From positions 104,755,485-104,819,484 of the forward strand of contig NC_034409.1 in the NCBI RefSeq assembly GCF_002078875.1: a stretch of 64,000 bases of DNA, read 5' to 3'. This document shows, piece by piece, positions 12,359 to 24,520 of this stretch (positions are counted from its first letter, which is position 1; the number at the start of each line of letters is the position of its first letter). The stretch comes from Numida meleagris. Lineage: Eukaryota; Chordata; Aves; Galliformes; Numididae. A program made the translations under genes and the position numbers. The notes beneath the pieces were generated by a model. That model saw nothing but the letters and a program-made list of their open reading frames with translations, was not told where the DNA came from and ran no database searches.

Positions 12359-13339
12359 GTATTCAGTTTACTAGCTTTCCTAGTTCCTGAATGCCTATTA
12401 GCAATTTGCACTTGCTTGATGCCTTCTTATTCTAACATATTCAACAAATATTTTAGTGCTTCTTGAAATCATGGGATTTCTTGACAACTTCGCTATACAT
12501 TTTCAGTACTTCACATTCAGAATTCTAAGTCTGTGGCACAGTTGCAACTTAGCACATATATTAAGATACATTCTCCGTTATAATACTACATAAATAGAGT
12601 CTTTTTAATTCTGAGTAGGAAATGAAGAATTTGAAGCCTCTGAAGGTGTTTTTGAGGGTGGGCTTTTTTTTTTGTTTGTTTGTTTGTTTGTTTTCCAATT
12701 AAAGAAATATCCTTTACTCCACATTTTTAAAAAATAATTAACCAAAAATCCAGACGGGCAGCATTCATCTGTATTGAAAAGAAAAGTACAATCCATATTC
12801 TTCTACATTTTTCAGAACTGCAGTTACAAAAGTCACTATAAGATTTGTTGGCTAAAAGAATGGAGTTTCAACACATCTACAGGGAAACAGTGTGGTAAGT
12901 GCAATCACATTGTTTCTGGTTTGTTTCTGCCACGGTTGAGACACATAACTAAAACTCCTGTCTTGTCTATGAAGTTATAGAACACCATCTACAGGGTGGA
13001 AGCTTGAATGTGCAAAGCAGACTTTCAGCTGGTGTGAGCAGTCACGGTGCCAGTGAAATAAAGCTTTCACAGTTTGCATTTGCTGAGCTTGAGCCCCTGT
13101 CTTGAGTTGTAAAATGTGGGAATGCTGAAGAGCATAAGTTAGGAGGATGAAGGAATGTATTTGCAGCAACTTGTTGCAAAAGCCACCCAGGTTCAAAACT
13201 AAATACTTTCTATTTTTTCACTGTGGTAGTACCAGAAAGCCCAAACAGACCAAGGTCCCTGTTTCTACACAGTATCCGCAGTTTCTCAAAGAGACAGCTT
13301 TTGTCTCTAAGAGCCTGCAGACTAAATATATGAAAAAAA
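12358..13339. other. Non-coding stretch with a (TTTG)n tract
   Basis: No gene is seen. A short simple repeat, a T run followed by about five TTTG units, lies at 12664-12694. The rest is AT-rich unique-looking sequence with only short open frames. Confidence 0.65.
12664..12694. repeat. (TTTG)n microsatellite
   Basis: A run of ten T is followed by TTTG tetramers and a closing T run. It is short and probably polymorphic in length. Confidence 0.9.
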
Positions 13340-13445
13340 AATGGGAGAAGATATGGAGACACAGTGAGGCACAGTGATTTCCCTCTGTTCATGCAGCAGG
13401 TCAGCATCAGAGCCAAATGCGGAACCCCGTCTTCAGTGTCACATA
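13340..13445 (-). repeat. MIR-like (CORE-SINE) fragment
   Basis: The plus strand reads ATATGGAGACACAGTGAGGC, then ACAGTGATTTCCCTCTG, GCAGCAGGTCAGCATCAGAG and CCAAATGCGGAACCCC. This is collinear with the reverse complement of the tRNA-derived MIR consensus: the 'GAGGAAACTGAGGCACAGAG' block, the 'TTGCCCAAGGTCA' region and the 'GCAGAGCCGGGATTCGAACCC' block. Divergence is high, as expected for an element shared across amniotes. The comparison is from memory; a repeat search would settle it. Confidence 0.55.
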
Positions 13446-16400
13446 TGGACAAAGACTGGTTAACACCAGTGCTATTTCCAAAGTCCATTGTAACTGAAGT
13501 GAAAAAATGCCTAGCCAGTTGCATTGTAGATCTTTGTGTTGTTAAAATGACATTATCTTGGGACATAAAGGAATGCAGATTTGCCTGAAGCATAATTTTG
13601 TTTTTGCTTTATCCTGTTGTGTTTAATAATTCTGAAAATACAGGACTGTGCACTGTGAACATGTTCAGAACCTGAAATGGTAGAAATGTATTTTAAACAC
13701 TGTAAAATGAGAAAGATATTCGGTGTTGAAACATGAATGGAGGAGAAAAATCTGGCCTTCTGTCTCAAAGCAAGGTGAAAGGGTTTGTGTAACTGGAGAC
13801 ATAGATTCCCAGTAGTCTGTTTTTGTAGGTGTTCTGGGAGGGGTTTCTCTCATCTTTGTGGAAATTGCCTCACAACACAGTGACTAGAGTCATTGAAGTG
13901 ACAATATACACTAGTTCTCATTTGATCTTCAGAGCATTTTTGGTTTTCACTCTTCATTGGCAAGCCCAGAAAGAAATTCTTGAACACAGATCTCTAAATA
14001 AATTGCATCCAACTGAATAATCTATTGTAGACTTTTTGTGTCAGAGCAGACCGGTGGTCGTCCTTGTCCACACTCAGAGTGGTTAGGCACTGAGAGCATG
14101 GGGGAAAAAATATCCTAGCTCAAGCTGTAAGAGCAGCCCCTTATCGCTTGGAGCTTAGTTTGTGTCCTGAAATCAAAGGCTTTATGTACATTCCAAAATG
14201 GTCAAGTCGTCATTAATGCACCCCTGAATATTTTTTATCAATCATGTAAGTCACAGGTAATGTATTGAGCAGGAAAAAAAAAAATTCTGAATGACAGACT
14301 AGTTGGGGAACCCAAAAAAAGGGCAAATGAATGAAAATCCTTCTGGCCCGGGGACAGCTCTGCAAGCCGCTGATTTTTTCCTGAAACGATGAAGTGTATC
14401 ATTATGAGGAGAAGGAGCTGAAACAAGAATACAGGAAATAAAGTGTTTTTTTATAAAGTATAAATAATGGCAGGTAACTGTATTTTGACACTCTGTTTTA
14501 TTATGGCAGAAATTATCCTATTACGTCAGTTCTTATAAAAGTTCATCACTGTAATACCACCACTGTATTTATTGTTACTAGGAGCAGACCAAGCAATGTG
14601 TTAAACAGCTGTTATGATCATTTTCAACAGTTTTTTAGGGTTTTTTTTAACCTAAAAAAGGGAAAGTGCTTCTGTCCTTAAAATATCTAAGATTTGCTAA
14701 TGGTAAAAAATGGGATAAATGGTAAAGTTACTGCATTCATCAGTCAACCACCCCAAAACATTTGCAACTGATTATATATTTCAAAACTTGGCTGGGAGTC
14801 TTGAGGTTCCTTGTAAGCAGATGGCTTTATTATGCCAAATATAGGAAAACTAGAAGGTACTTTTGAAATGTGCTGAGAAAAATATTTTGTTGTTGTGGTT
14901 GTTGTTTTAGGAATAATAGTATCAACAGGACAGAGATAGGGAATAGGTTTTGACTAATAATGAGCCCTCCGTGAAAGACCGCAAAGTTACAAAAACTAAG
15001 ACCATAATAAAAGTGTCTTACGTACGCACGATTTCTCATTTTATTGTCTGCTCACTGCTGTTAAACTGTATTCAGGTTGTGTCTCTTCCTGCACCTGTTG
15101 GAATATTTATCAAGAGAATGAGGTGCCAGAACCTGAAGGCTTGTCCTAGGAGAGAGAACAGTCTTTCAGGGCTTATTGCAACAGCCTTCACCAATGGTGG
15201 TCTTTAAGTCAAAACCATTTTTCTTTCACCTTTCTTTCCTTTATGTGACTCATGTCTGGCATGTCTTAGCTTCTTACAAAGGCTTGCTACCCCACATGGC
15301 GGACATCATTCATCCTTTTCCCCACTCCAATACACCTTCCTTCTCTTTTCTTCCCTTTACTCTTGCTCTTTCAGAATTGTCAGTCTCACATCCAGAATCT
15401 GCACCATTATCAATTTTTTTCTTCCCTGTGATTACCTCTGCTCTGCCTCATTGTCACTAGAGATGGAAAGAGCAAGCCAGCTGCTGGCCAGCAGCCCTGT
15501 GTATGCCTCATTGCAGCACTTCTTGTTCACTGAGATCTGGGATGCTGTTGTTTTCTGTCTGTTCTGAGTGGAGGAATGTTTAAATTGCTGATACTTTTCA
15601 GGTTGCACTCTTCCTGTACTGTCTTTTCAGAAAATTATGCTGCCACTTCTATTCCAAGAAGGTGGGAGTAGGTTTAAGATGTATTTCACTATTAGTTTTG
15701 AAAAGAATATTATCTATGTGTTGGAAGTATGTGGATTTGCTTGTGCAGCCATCTCCAGGTAATTACAACTCAACTTTTGTTACCCGTGCTGCAGATATTT
15801 TTCATATTATTCCCATCATCAGCTGTATTTTGTAAAGCACAAGGAAAGATGTAGTCAGTTTCTGTCTTCTTTATGTTGGCTATATTAGCCAGTTGTTGTT
15901 CAATTTGTATACTGAACGCAGGGTAACTTATCATCAGTTGGGGCTTTTTGTTTTGTTCCCCTCTGCTCAGGTATTCCTACTACACAAAAGCACTCTCCAG
16001 CCCCTACTTGTTATCTCATAGCTCTGGTTCCAATCAAATCCCCATTACAGCCAATGCAAGTATTTTCAGTAATATCAGAACATTTGGACCTAAGCCCCAA
16101 TCAAGAAGAGAAGCAGACATCAGTGAGCTAAGAACTATGTCAAATATTGGCTCGTGGAAGTCACAGTCTCACTGAAAAAACAACCAAAAAGGAATGGGTT
16201 TGTAGCTTTCTTAGCTTTTCGTGCTGCAGTAGACATGCCACCTGGTTGTGTTATTTTTTTTTTAAATGTGTGTTTTACGTTCCCCTCCATATCAGGCAGC
16301 TGGTTTCACTTGAATCTTTACTCAGTTGTGGTCATATCCTCATACCTCTCTCATCTTATTTGGAGAAGCTAGTGTAAACAACAAGCTGGAGACCGTGTGT

Positions 16401-19400
16401 AGTCCTTTTACACCATATATTTTTTCTACTGTGCAGACACAAGCTGACCTCTATTTTTAAGCTAAGTCCAATTGCCAGGCCAACAGGAAGGGAAATGATG
16501 TAGAAAAGAAATAGTCAACACTGCGTCCTAGAACACCCAAGTCCAGGCACTTGGCTTCCTCAAAACGCATGAGCTGAACTTGTGTGCCACATTTTGCATA
16601 AACTATTCCAGATTTAGCATCTGAGTGCCTCTGCAATATTTTAATAACATCATTGTCAACAAGACAAAAGTGACCACTGATGCTGTTAGCTTAATGTAAG
16701 CAGCCATCTAAATGGAAATACTGTGTGTATCTCCTTCCTTTGCAGAAGTTCATAAGAAAGAGGAGCACTGAAGGAGGAATATCAAAGAACAAAGTGAATG
16801 ATGTTACTTTTTAAAAGAGTTTCACTGCTTGTTGAGAAGTTTTGCCTACAGTATTCCCATCTTGCCTTCCTTAGATGTTAAAGCATGCCACACTGTTCCC
16901 ATATTGCTATTAGTGCAGCACCCTCTTCTGCCATTGGCTGCTCACCATACACTCTATGTGTTTGTCCTTGGGAGAGTCCTGATTATTGTATTAATCCAGG
17001 CTTCTCTTGTACAATACACTACTGTTACCAGCATGTTCATATTTCTTACAGCTTTCTCTGACTTAAATGAAAACATAAAGTGTAGAGGTTTTGGTAGGGA
17101 GTTGTTTCCTTTCATGTGGTGTGCTCCTTTCTTTTTGACTTCAAGTGTGTGTGGGAATTATGGCTTTATCACATTTACTGGAGGGGGGGATACTTTTACT
17201 TTTCTGGGCATGGTGTACTAGTTCCTATTTGGTTTAAAGATTATCTGAGATGAAGGGGGAGAGGTTTTTCCCGTTCTTGCTAAGGGTTGGTAGAAAATCT
17301 TCCCTGACTGTTTTCCCCCTCAGGATGACAGGAGTGCTCAGTTTAATTGCCTTACTGTTTTCGTTAGCCATTAATAAGATGAACTGGTTCAAGTGCAGCA
17401 CAAGGGTATCACCTATACCAACATAAAAAAGCACTGACAAAAGTAGCCTGGATTGTACTTAGGAAGAAGCCATTTCTGAGGAAACCTGTTTTCCCACTGA
17501 TGCTATACTTATATATCAAAGATTTCTCCAGGCCTCTCTGTGCTAACTTCTGCAGTTGCTCATTGGAACTAGTTTAAATTAGTAGTTATATTATGGGAAC
17601 ATCGTAAGTCATATCTAAAATGCAGAGAACTTTCTGGACAATGTTAGCGTTGTTTTTTTTTTTTTGCTGTGATTTCTGATACCCACCCAACTGAACTCAA
17701 CATTTACTCCTGGATCATGAAAATTAGAAACTAACTAATATCTTATATTCTGTCTGTAAGACAGCTTGGTTTAGAAAATTTATAATATATGCTATTACAT
17801 TTGTCAAGTAAACTCCTAGCCATAGTTGTTATGTCTTCAAGTCAAGTCAGGATGCCAACAAAACACAGATAAAAGTAGTTTAATCAACATACATGTTTGC
17901 TAGTATTAAGTGTATCAGAATCAGATGCTTCCAGATTCCCTGCATGAATTCTCTGTTTGTTGTTTTTCTTGCACAGTATCTTATAGGTACTTGAGAAACA
18001 GGATACAGAGCATAAGGCTATCATTCTTACTAACATGATTACAAAAATCTTATTGTATTAGCAGCATTCCAGTTCTACTTACAGAGTGCTTAACAGAATT
18101 AGTAAGTTTTATTCTGATGTGAGATACTATCATTATTTAGCTCTGTAATTTACTGTGAAATCCTTATTGCTTTGTCACAGGAGGTTTATGATCGTTTTTC
18201 TTAAAGATAGGAGCTGCCTTTACACCAAGGGACTTTTTTTTTTTTGTTTAATCATGGTCTTAAGAGATTTGAAACTTCGAGGATTAATAAAGTATCCCCA
18301 AAATCATAAAGAAAATCACAGCATACCAAATCATTTCTCCTTTGAGACTGATGCCAAGCATTTTCTGTGGTGTTTCAGTGAAACTGGACACTTCCAGCCC
18401 AATAGCTAGTAAAGTCAGCAAAGAAAAGAAAAGAAAGTGACTATGTGACCAAACTTTATTTTCAGTGCATAGCTGGAATTTCAGCCTCTCTGCACAAGTC
18501 CTTGCCATTACAATTTATTAGATGTTTTATGTAGCAGATTTTATTGAATGATTTAGGTAGTCTTGACTTGATCCTTTCCAAATGTGTTCAACAGTATTCT
18601 GCTACATGCGAAAGTGTTTTTATATTCTCACTTTCATGTAACTAAATCTCTGAAATCTAGATGAAGTTACCCGCCTGCTGCATATACTGTTTAACTTTCA
18701 GAATTAATTTGGAAAGCCCTGTATGGCCTGGCCTCCACAGCTCTTTCCAGAAGATTTAGAATTATAAATTAGATTGTCTGACATTCGTTGGCATCTCCAG
18801 CCGGAAGACATGTGTCTGCCAGCAGGAAGAAGAGGGGTACTGGAACCACCAGGCTGACTAAGAGCTATTAAGCTCCTGGGAGTGCGAAGGTTGGGATAAA
18901 AGGAAATAGAGAATATTAAAGATGCAGGAACTACATTTTCCAGAGCATATCTTGATTCCATTGTGTATTGATCTGCAGTCCTGGATTTCATCAAGTGTAA
19001 TACCTCATCTTCAGCATGCTCGCAAAAGAGGATAGGGGAGACAGCCTGAAGCAGTTGCTCTCCACTCAGCCTAGGGAGTGGTTCTGATTCCGTAGTTTCT
19101 ATTACAAATCTTCTGATTTGCATTCCATACACAGCCATAATGCAAGAGAATTCATAATCTTAGTTCTGAAGGAAAGGAAGAAATTTTCTTCTCCTGAATC
19201 ATCTTTTAAGAGTAATTCCCAAGGACAAACAGTTTGGGTGACATTTAGAATAACTTATGGCAAACTCTTTTGAGAGCCACCGGCACAAGATTGATTGATG
19301 TTTTAATAAAATGTTGCTTCAAAATACAGGAATAGTAATTCTTGTATTTCCAGATGTTAAGAACCAATTATCTAACAGTAACTCCCAAATCACAACGACT

Positions 19401-21280
19401 TTGGAGACAAATTATAATCCTCTGTTAGTTGTTTTGCTTTAAACTATTTTCTTGTCATTCACACATGTAAACTTTGTAACTTTATATATGCAGTACATAT
19501 TTGCACATCTGCACACATCAGACATGTGTGTTTGAAATTATGTGATGGTATTTACTGAGTAATATTTCCACAAAATTTTTGTAGTTTTCTTTTCCTATCA
19601 GATCTAATATATGCCTTAACTTTAAGCATGGTATCATTCTAATTCCTGATATTTGAAATTGTGTGGTATAAACAGTCACATCAAAGAACATTCCTGAGCA
19701 TTATCAGTGCTGTCCTTTTAGTTATTAAATCTATAAGCAATGGGGAAAACATTCCTGTGGATGAAGCCTGAGATGGAGAGAAAAAAAACAATCCAGTTCC
19801 GAAAACTAGAATTTTCTCTTGTGGATTTGACAACGTGCCCTTGCAATTGGAGGAAACTAGGTTATCAAATACACATACCTACTGACAAGGAAACTTGTTT
19901 GTATGCACCTAATATTCACTGCAGACCAGAGATCTGTCATGGCTATGCCATGTTGCTTCAACCTTTGCCAAGCTTTTCCTGGTTCTGATACACATGCCTA
20001 AAAAGAGAGGTTAAGATATCAGAACTAACCCTGTAATCAAGATGCAGGTGGGTTTACATGGAGACAGTCAGTCATGATACTCCTTTCCTATACTACTTGC
20101 TTTTTGACCATTACTGAGCACTGAGCTGATGATTAGGGCTCTGAAATCTCTTTCCTGAATGGTGGTAAATAGTCTGGAAACTATTACTTTGTATGCAAAA
20201 CTTTCTTGGCTTTTTTTTTTTTCCCAAGAGTATTACTTTACATTTCTCTGCATCAGATTTAATCTGCCATTTTATTGCTCAGCTACTCAATATCATGATG
20301 TCCTTCTGCAGCTCTGCAACTGACTTCGGTTGTTACTATCCTGAATTCAGCTTTGATGCTGACTTTATCACATCTCTTTTCATTCCCTCTTTCAGCTGAT
20401 TTCCAAGAGAACCAACCCTATCACAGAAATCAGAGAAACTCCGCTCTTGACCTTCCTCCTGTGAAAAAAAAAAGATGGTAACTTGTTTTTTTTTTTCCTT
20501 TGCTTCTTATCTTTTCATCAGTAATTCAGGCACATCATGACTTCCCCTCTATCCCACGACAATCTGATTTTCCCTTAAAATACTTGGGGAAAAATCTTGT
20601 TGAATGTCTTCTGAAAATCCAAGCAGTCTGTAGCACCTGGATCTCCCTTGCCCACATTTGTAATGTGTAATTCTAAGAGATTTTGCAAGGGCATGACTTC
20701 TTGCTATAGAAGATACTGAATTTTTCCCAAGAAACCAGTTATCCACGTGACCGTTTATACATGAACCCAGTAATTCTTTAATTTAATGTTTTGAAACAGA
20801 GTTTATAGCAGCTTTGGCTACTTATCTCCTATTTGTGGGAAAAGGTCTGCAAGATGTTTTATCTTCCTTTATTTCGCAGTTATTCCTAGTGTCTGTGAAC
20901 AGAAGAAATGTGAATTACATTCCAGATGGACTCTGTTTAATATACCTCTAATAATAATTTACATGCCCTGGTGAAAGCATCAGTCTTCCTTCTCTGTTGA
21001 TGTTACACTGATGTACACAAATGAAAAAAATGGTAAATCCGAAGTGCTGGACTTATTTCCTGTTCCATTGAGTATATCTAGACTATCAACAAAATATGTA
21101 TTGCTGAACTAGCCTTAATAAATTGAATCAGTTTTGTTTGCATTTGACTCCATCTCAATTTAACACCTAAGCAGTAATGTGTATAATAGTCATACTCTTA
21201 TGATTCGTCTGTACTTGTGGGACTGGATTTACAAGCAGAGATAAGTTATGTCATATGATAACATATCTTATCATGTCATT
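13446..21280. other. Long non-coding stretch without recognised repeats
   Basis: Nearly 8 kb with no CR1 copy and no exon I can support. Short T runs occur near 17655, 18235 and 20210. The longest open frames are about 144 codons (18704-19138, minus) and 130 codons (16829-17221, plus). Neither has a domain I recognise. Low repeat content is normal for bird intergenic or intronic DNA. Confidence 0.65.
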
Positions 21281-21348
21281 GAATCACCAAATCACAGAAC
21301 TGCAGAGGTTGTAAGGGATCCCTGGAGGGCATCTGGTCCAACTCCACT
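21281..21348 (-). mobile_element. Very short CR1 3' end
   Basis: Only the last 70 bp or so of a CR1 survive. The plus strand shows AAATCACAGAACTGCAGAGG, GTAAGGGATCCCTGGAGG and CATCTGGTCCAACTCC, the reverse complement of the CR1 untranslated end with its octamer tail. This is an extreme 5' truncation, common for CR1. Confidence 0.85.
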
Positions 21349-22560
21349 TCTCCAGTAATCTCAACTAGAAAAGGTACGATATATGATTTTGTACATATTG
21401 TATCCTATTCATGTTCATAAAGCCATTTCTGGTAGGATTGAGCAGTGAACATATTCAGCAGCAATACTTAATAAAAACATTGAGTAAATGGAATACAGAG
21501 CCAATTTGTAAAGGCCTTGGGGTTTGAAGTTGCAGATAGTCTCTTCTGTGATATCAAAGGGGATTTGAAGCCCAAGTATGCGAGGAAGATCTTGAAAATA
21601 TATATAAACTGCAATTCAAGAGCTCTCTCAGATATTTTGAAGATTATAAAAAATCATTAAGTAAGTATTCTAGATCGTTTCTTGGCCGGTATTTTTAAAA
21701 CCTTGAACATATATTTGCATCAAAGGAGGTAGATTTTTTTTTGTTTGTTTCAGTGCCTTTGCTCTATAACTACAATTGATCATTTTGGTTAGAAAGAAAG
21801 ATGTTTCAACTTGAGCTGAGAGTTCCTGTTCAGGAACAATTCTGTGTGTTCAGTTCACTCTGGTGTTCAGTTCTAGTGATCAAGGTAAGAATCTCAGTTT
21901 TTAGCATTGAATGCTGAAGAAGTAGGCAAAATTTTACTGGGGTAAAGATGGCCGCTATCTCCACAGACTTTCAATGACAGGATTGCATTTGCAAATATTT
22001 TCATCACCCAAATCCATGCTGGTCTCTTCTGGTTCAACTCCTTTATTTAATTAACAATGTCTTACTTGCATATTACCAAAACACTTTCTAATTATTTGTG
22101 TTTGCTACTACCTTCCATTTTCATTTAGTTCAGGTTACTTGACTTCTGGAAGAAAATCTATGTTTTCATCTGTTTTGAAACTCTGCCTCAAAGGATTGAA
22201 TGTGAAAGGGGTAAATGTCATTTTTATCAAAAACACCTTCCTTTTCAGTTGACATGAAAAGCATGCCAAATGTTTTCAGTATTTCTTGTCTTGAAATAAA
22301 CCTACTCATCATTCACTTTTAAAATTTTGCATTATTTTAGTAAATTGCAGCTTTTTTGTGTGTTTTCCAACCTTTCCAGATCAGGCGTGGAAAGCTGAGG
22401 GCTTAATGTGGTACAGCAGGAAGAACTTTCTGGAAAAAATATAGCATTTTTTTCTTTAGGGTCATTGCTGTAGCCTCATAGAGTATTTTCTTCTCAGACT
22501 CGCTCAAGAGGTCTGACTACTTACCTTCCCCATTCTATTTTATTTTGTGGTGAAGGAGAT
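21349..22560. other. AT-rich non-coding stretch, no gene seen
   Basis: Unique-looking sequence with no open frame of note, no repeat family and no RNA signature. A T-rich tract with TTTG units lies near 21733-21751. Confidence 0.65.
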
Positions 22561-22578
22561 GAGAGAGAGAGAGAGAGA
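22561..22578. repeat. (GA)9 microsatellite
   Basis: Nine uninterrupted GA dinucleotides, preceded by GGAGAT. Confidence 0.9.
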
Positions 22579-23007
22579 CCACAGTTCAGTGGCTTTATTT
22601 CTGCTGTTATTGTAATGAAGTGTTTAAATGAAGTGCTGCCTCTTTTAAGATACCATTTTCAGCAATGTGAATACAAATGGTCCTTGTACTGAGTATAACC
22701 ATTACAAAGAGTTCTCTCAAATGCTTATTTTAAATAAATGAGTAATTTTCTAATCATTCTGAAGTTTAGACGTAAGAGTAATTACTCTGGCATGGATCCA
22801 AGTAATCTCTATCAAGTCCTGTCGTTAAAGCACTAATATGCATAGATAAAACTCCATTATGCACTGGCTCCATGGGCTAAACCTACAAGAAATTTAGATT
22901 ATACCTCATGAAATTCTTTCCCAGTCTAATGTCAGACATTAGAATTGAGTCTAATACATAGAGGTAAAATATATATTTTTTTTTTTTCAGAAGCAAAATT
23001 AGTAGCC
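22579..23007. other. AT-rich spacer upstream of the large CR1
   Basis: No feature is recognised until a T run (about 22976-22988) followed by CAGAAGCAAAATTAG. The large CR1 starts abruptly after this, at about 23008. Confidence 0.65.
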
Positions 23008-24520
23008 TGAATGAGGGAGCTGGCGGAAGTGATAGCCAAGCCGCTTTCCATCATCTATCGGCGTTCCTGGTCAACTGGAGAGGTCCCAGAAGACTGGAGA
23101 CTTGCCAATGTGACTCCCATCTACAAGAAGGGTCGTAAGGAGGATCCGGGGAACTACAGGCCTGTCAGCCTGACCTCAGTACCGGGGAAGGTTATGGAGC
23201 AGATTGTCCTGAGGGAGATCATGCGGCATTTGCAGGACAACCAGGGGATCAGGCCCAGCCAGCATGGGTTTGTGAAGGGCAGGTCCTGCTTGACCAACCT
23301 GATCTCCTTCTATGATTGAGTGACCCGTCTGGTGGATGAGGGAAAGGCTGTGGATGTGGTCTACCTAGACTTCAGCAAAACCTTTGACACTGTCTCCCAC
23401 AGTATTCTCCTGGAGAAACTGGCAGCCTGTGGCTTGGACAGGTACACCCTTTGCTGGGTAAGGAGCTGGCTGGAGGGCTGGGCCCAGAGAGTCGTGGTGA
23501 ATGGAGTTAAATCCAGCTGGCGACCAGTCACGAGTGGTGTTCCCCAGGGGTCAGTGCTGGGGCCTGTCCTCTTCAATATCTTTATTAATGACCTGGATGA
23601 GGGCATCGAGAGCACCCTCGGTAAGTTTGCAGATGACACGTAGCTGGCAGGAAGTGTCAATCTGCCTGGGGGTAGAGAGGCCCTACAGAGAGATCTGGAC
23701 AGGCTGGATCTCTGGGCTGAAGCCAATGGGATGAGGTTCAACAAGACCAAGCGCCGGGTCCTGCACTTTGGCCGCAACAACCCCAGGCAACGCTACAGGC
23801 TTGGGGCAGAGTGGCTGGAAAGCTGTGTGGAGGAAACGGACCTGGGGGTATTAGTCGATGCTCGGCTGAGCATGAGCCAGCAGTGTGCCCAGGTGGCCAA
23901 GAAGGCCAATGGCATCCTGGCTTGTATCAGAAATAATGTTGCCAGTAGGAGTAGGGAAGTCATTCTCCTTCTGTACTCAGCCCTAGTGAGGCTGCACCTC
24001 GAGTACTGTGTCCAGTTTTGGGCCCCTCACTGCGAGAAAGACACTGAGGCCCTGGAGCGTGTTCAGAGGAGGGCGACGAAGCTGGTGAGGGGTCTGGAGC
24101 ACAGGCCTTATGAGGAGCGGCTGAGGGAGCTGGGATTGTTCAGTCTGGAGAAGAGGAGGCTCAGGGGAGACCTCATCGCTCTCTATAACTACCTGAAGGG
24201 AGGTTGTAGTGAGCTGGTGGTCAACCTCTTCTCTCTTGTAACTAGTGACAGGACGAGGGGGAATGGCTTCAAGTTGCACCAGGGGAGATTTAGGCTGGAC
24301 ATTAGGAAATACTACTTTTCTGAAAGAGTGGTCAGACACTGAAACGGGCTGCCCAAGGAGGTGGTTGAGTCACTGTCCCTGGAGGTGTTCAAGAAACATT
24401 TAGATATAGCGTTGAGAGACATGGTTTAGTGGGGTTATTGGTGGTAGGTGGATGGTTGGACTAGGTGATCTTGTAGGTCTTTTCCAACCTAGTTAATTCT
24501 ATGATTCTATGATTCTATGA
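23008..24520 (+). mobile_element. CR1 LINE, 5'-truncated, about 1.5 kb, relatively young
   Basis: The largest mobile element in the window. It starts inside the reverse transcriptase domain, so the 5' untranslated region, ORF1 and the endonuclease half of ORF2 are missing. It then continues without frameshift to a short 3' end. After the ORF2 stop at 24427-24429 there are about 90 bp: a GGTTGGACTAGGTGATCTTG block, TTTTCCAACCTAG and three ATTCTATG-type octamers ending at 24520. The higher GC content and retained CpGs contrast with the AT-rich flanks. Preservation of the frame implies a more recent insertion than the other copies here. The subfamily resembles CR1-Y from memory, unverified. Confidence 0.96.
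23011..24429 (+). pseudogene. CR1 ORF2 reverse transcriptase, C-terminal part, broken by three stops
   Basis: In life ORF2 makes an endonuclease/reverse transcriptase that copies CR1 RNA into the genome by target-primed reverse transcription. This copy holds 473 codons in a single frame. Visible motifs are GNYRPVSLT (from about 23149), [13 protein letters not shown] with the first catalytic Asp (23362-23400), [11 protein letters not shown] (23533-23565) and the catalytic FADD box (23626-23637). After these comes the thumb and C-terminal region with [11 protein letters not shown] and [11 protein letters not shown]. Premature stops are TGA at 23317-23319, TAG at 23641-23643 directly after FADDT, and TGA at 24340-24342 where a Trp codon is usual. 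The likely natural stop is TAG at 24427. No indel disturbs the frame. The N-terminal endonuclease domain is missing, so no active protein is expected. Confidence 0.95.

Noticed and set aside
23361..23780. 139-codon minus-strand frame inside the CR1
   Set aside because: It is the antisense shadow of the reverse transcriptase frame; the plus strand has clear RT motifs.
23983..24339. 118-codon minus-strand frame inside the CR1
   Set aside because: Antisense shadow of the CR1 ORF2 C-terminal region.
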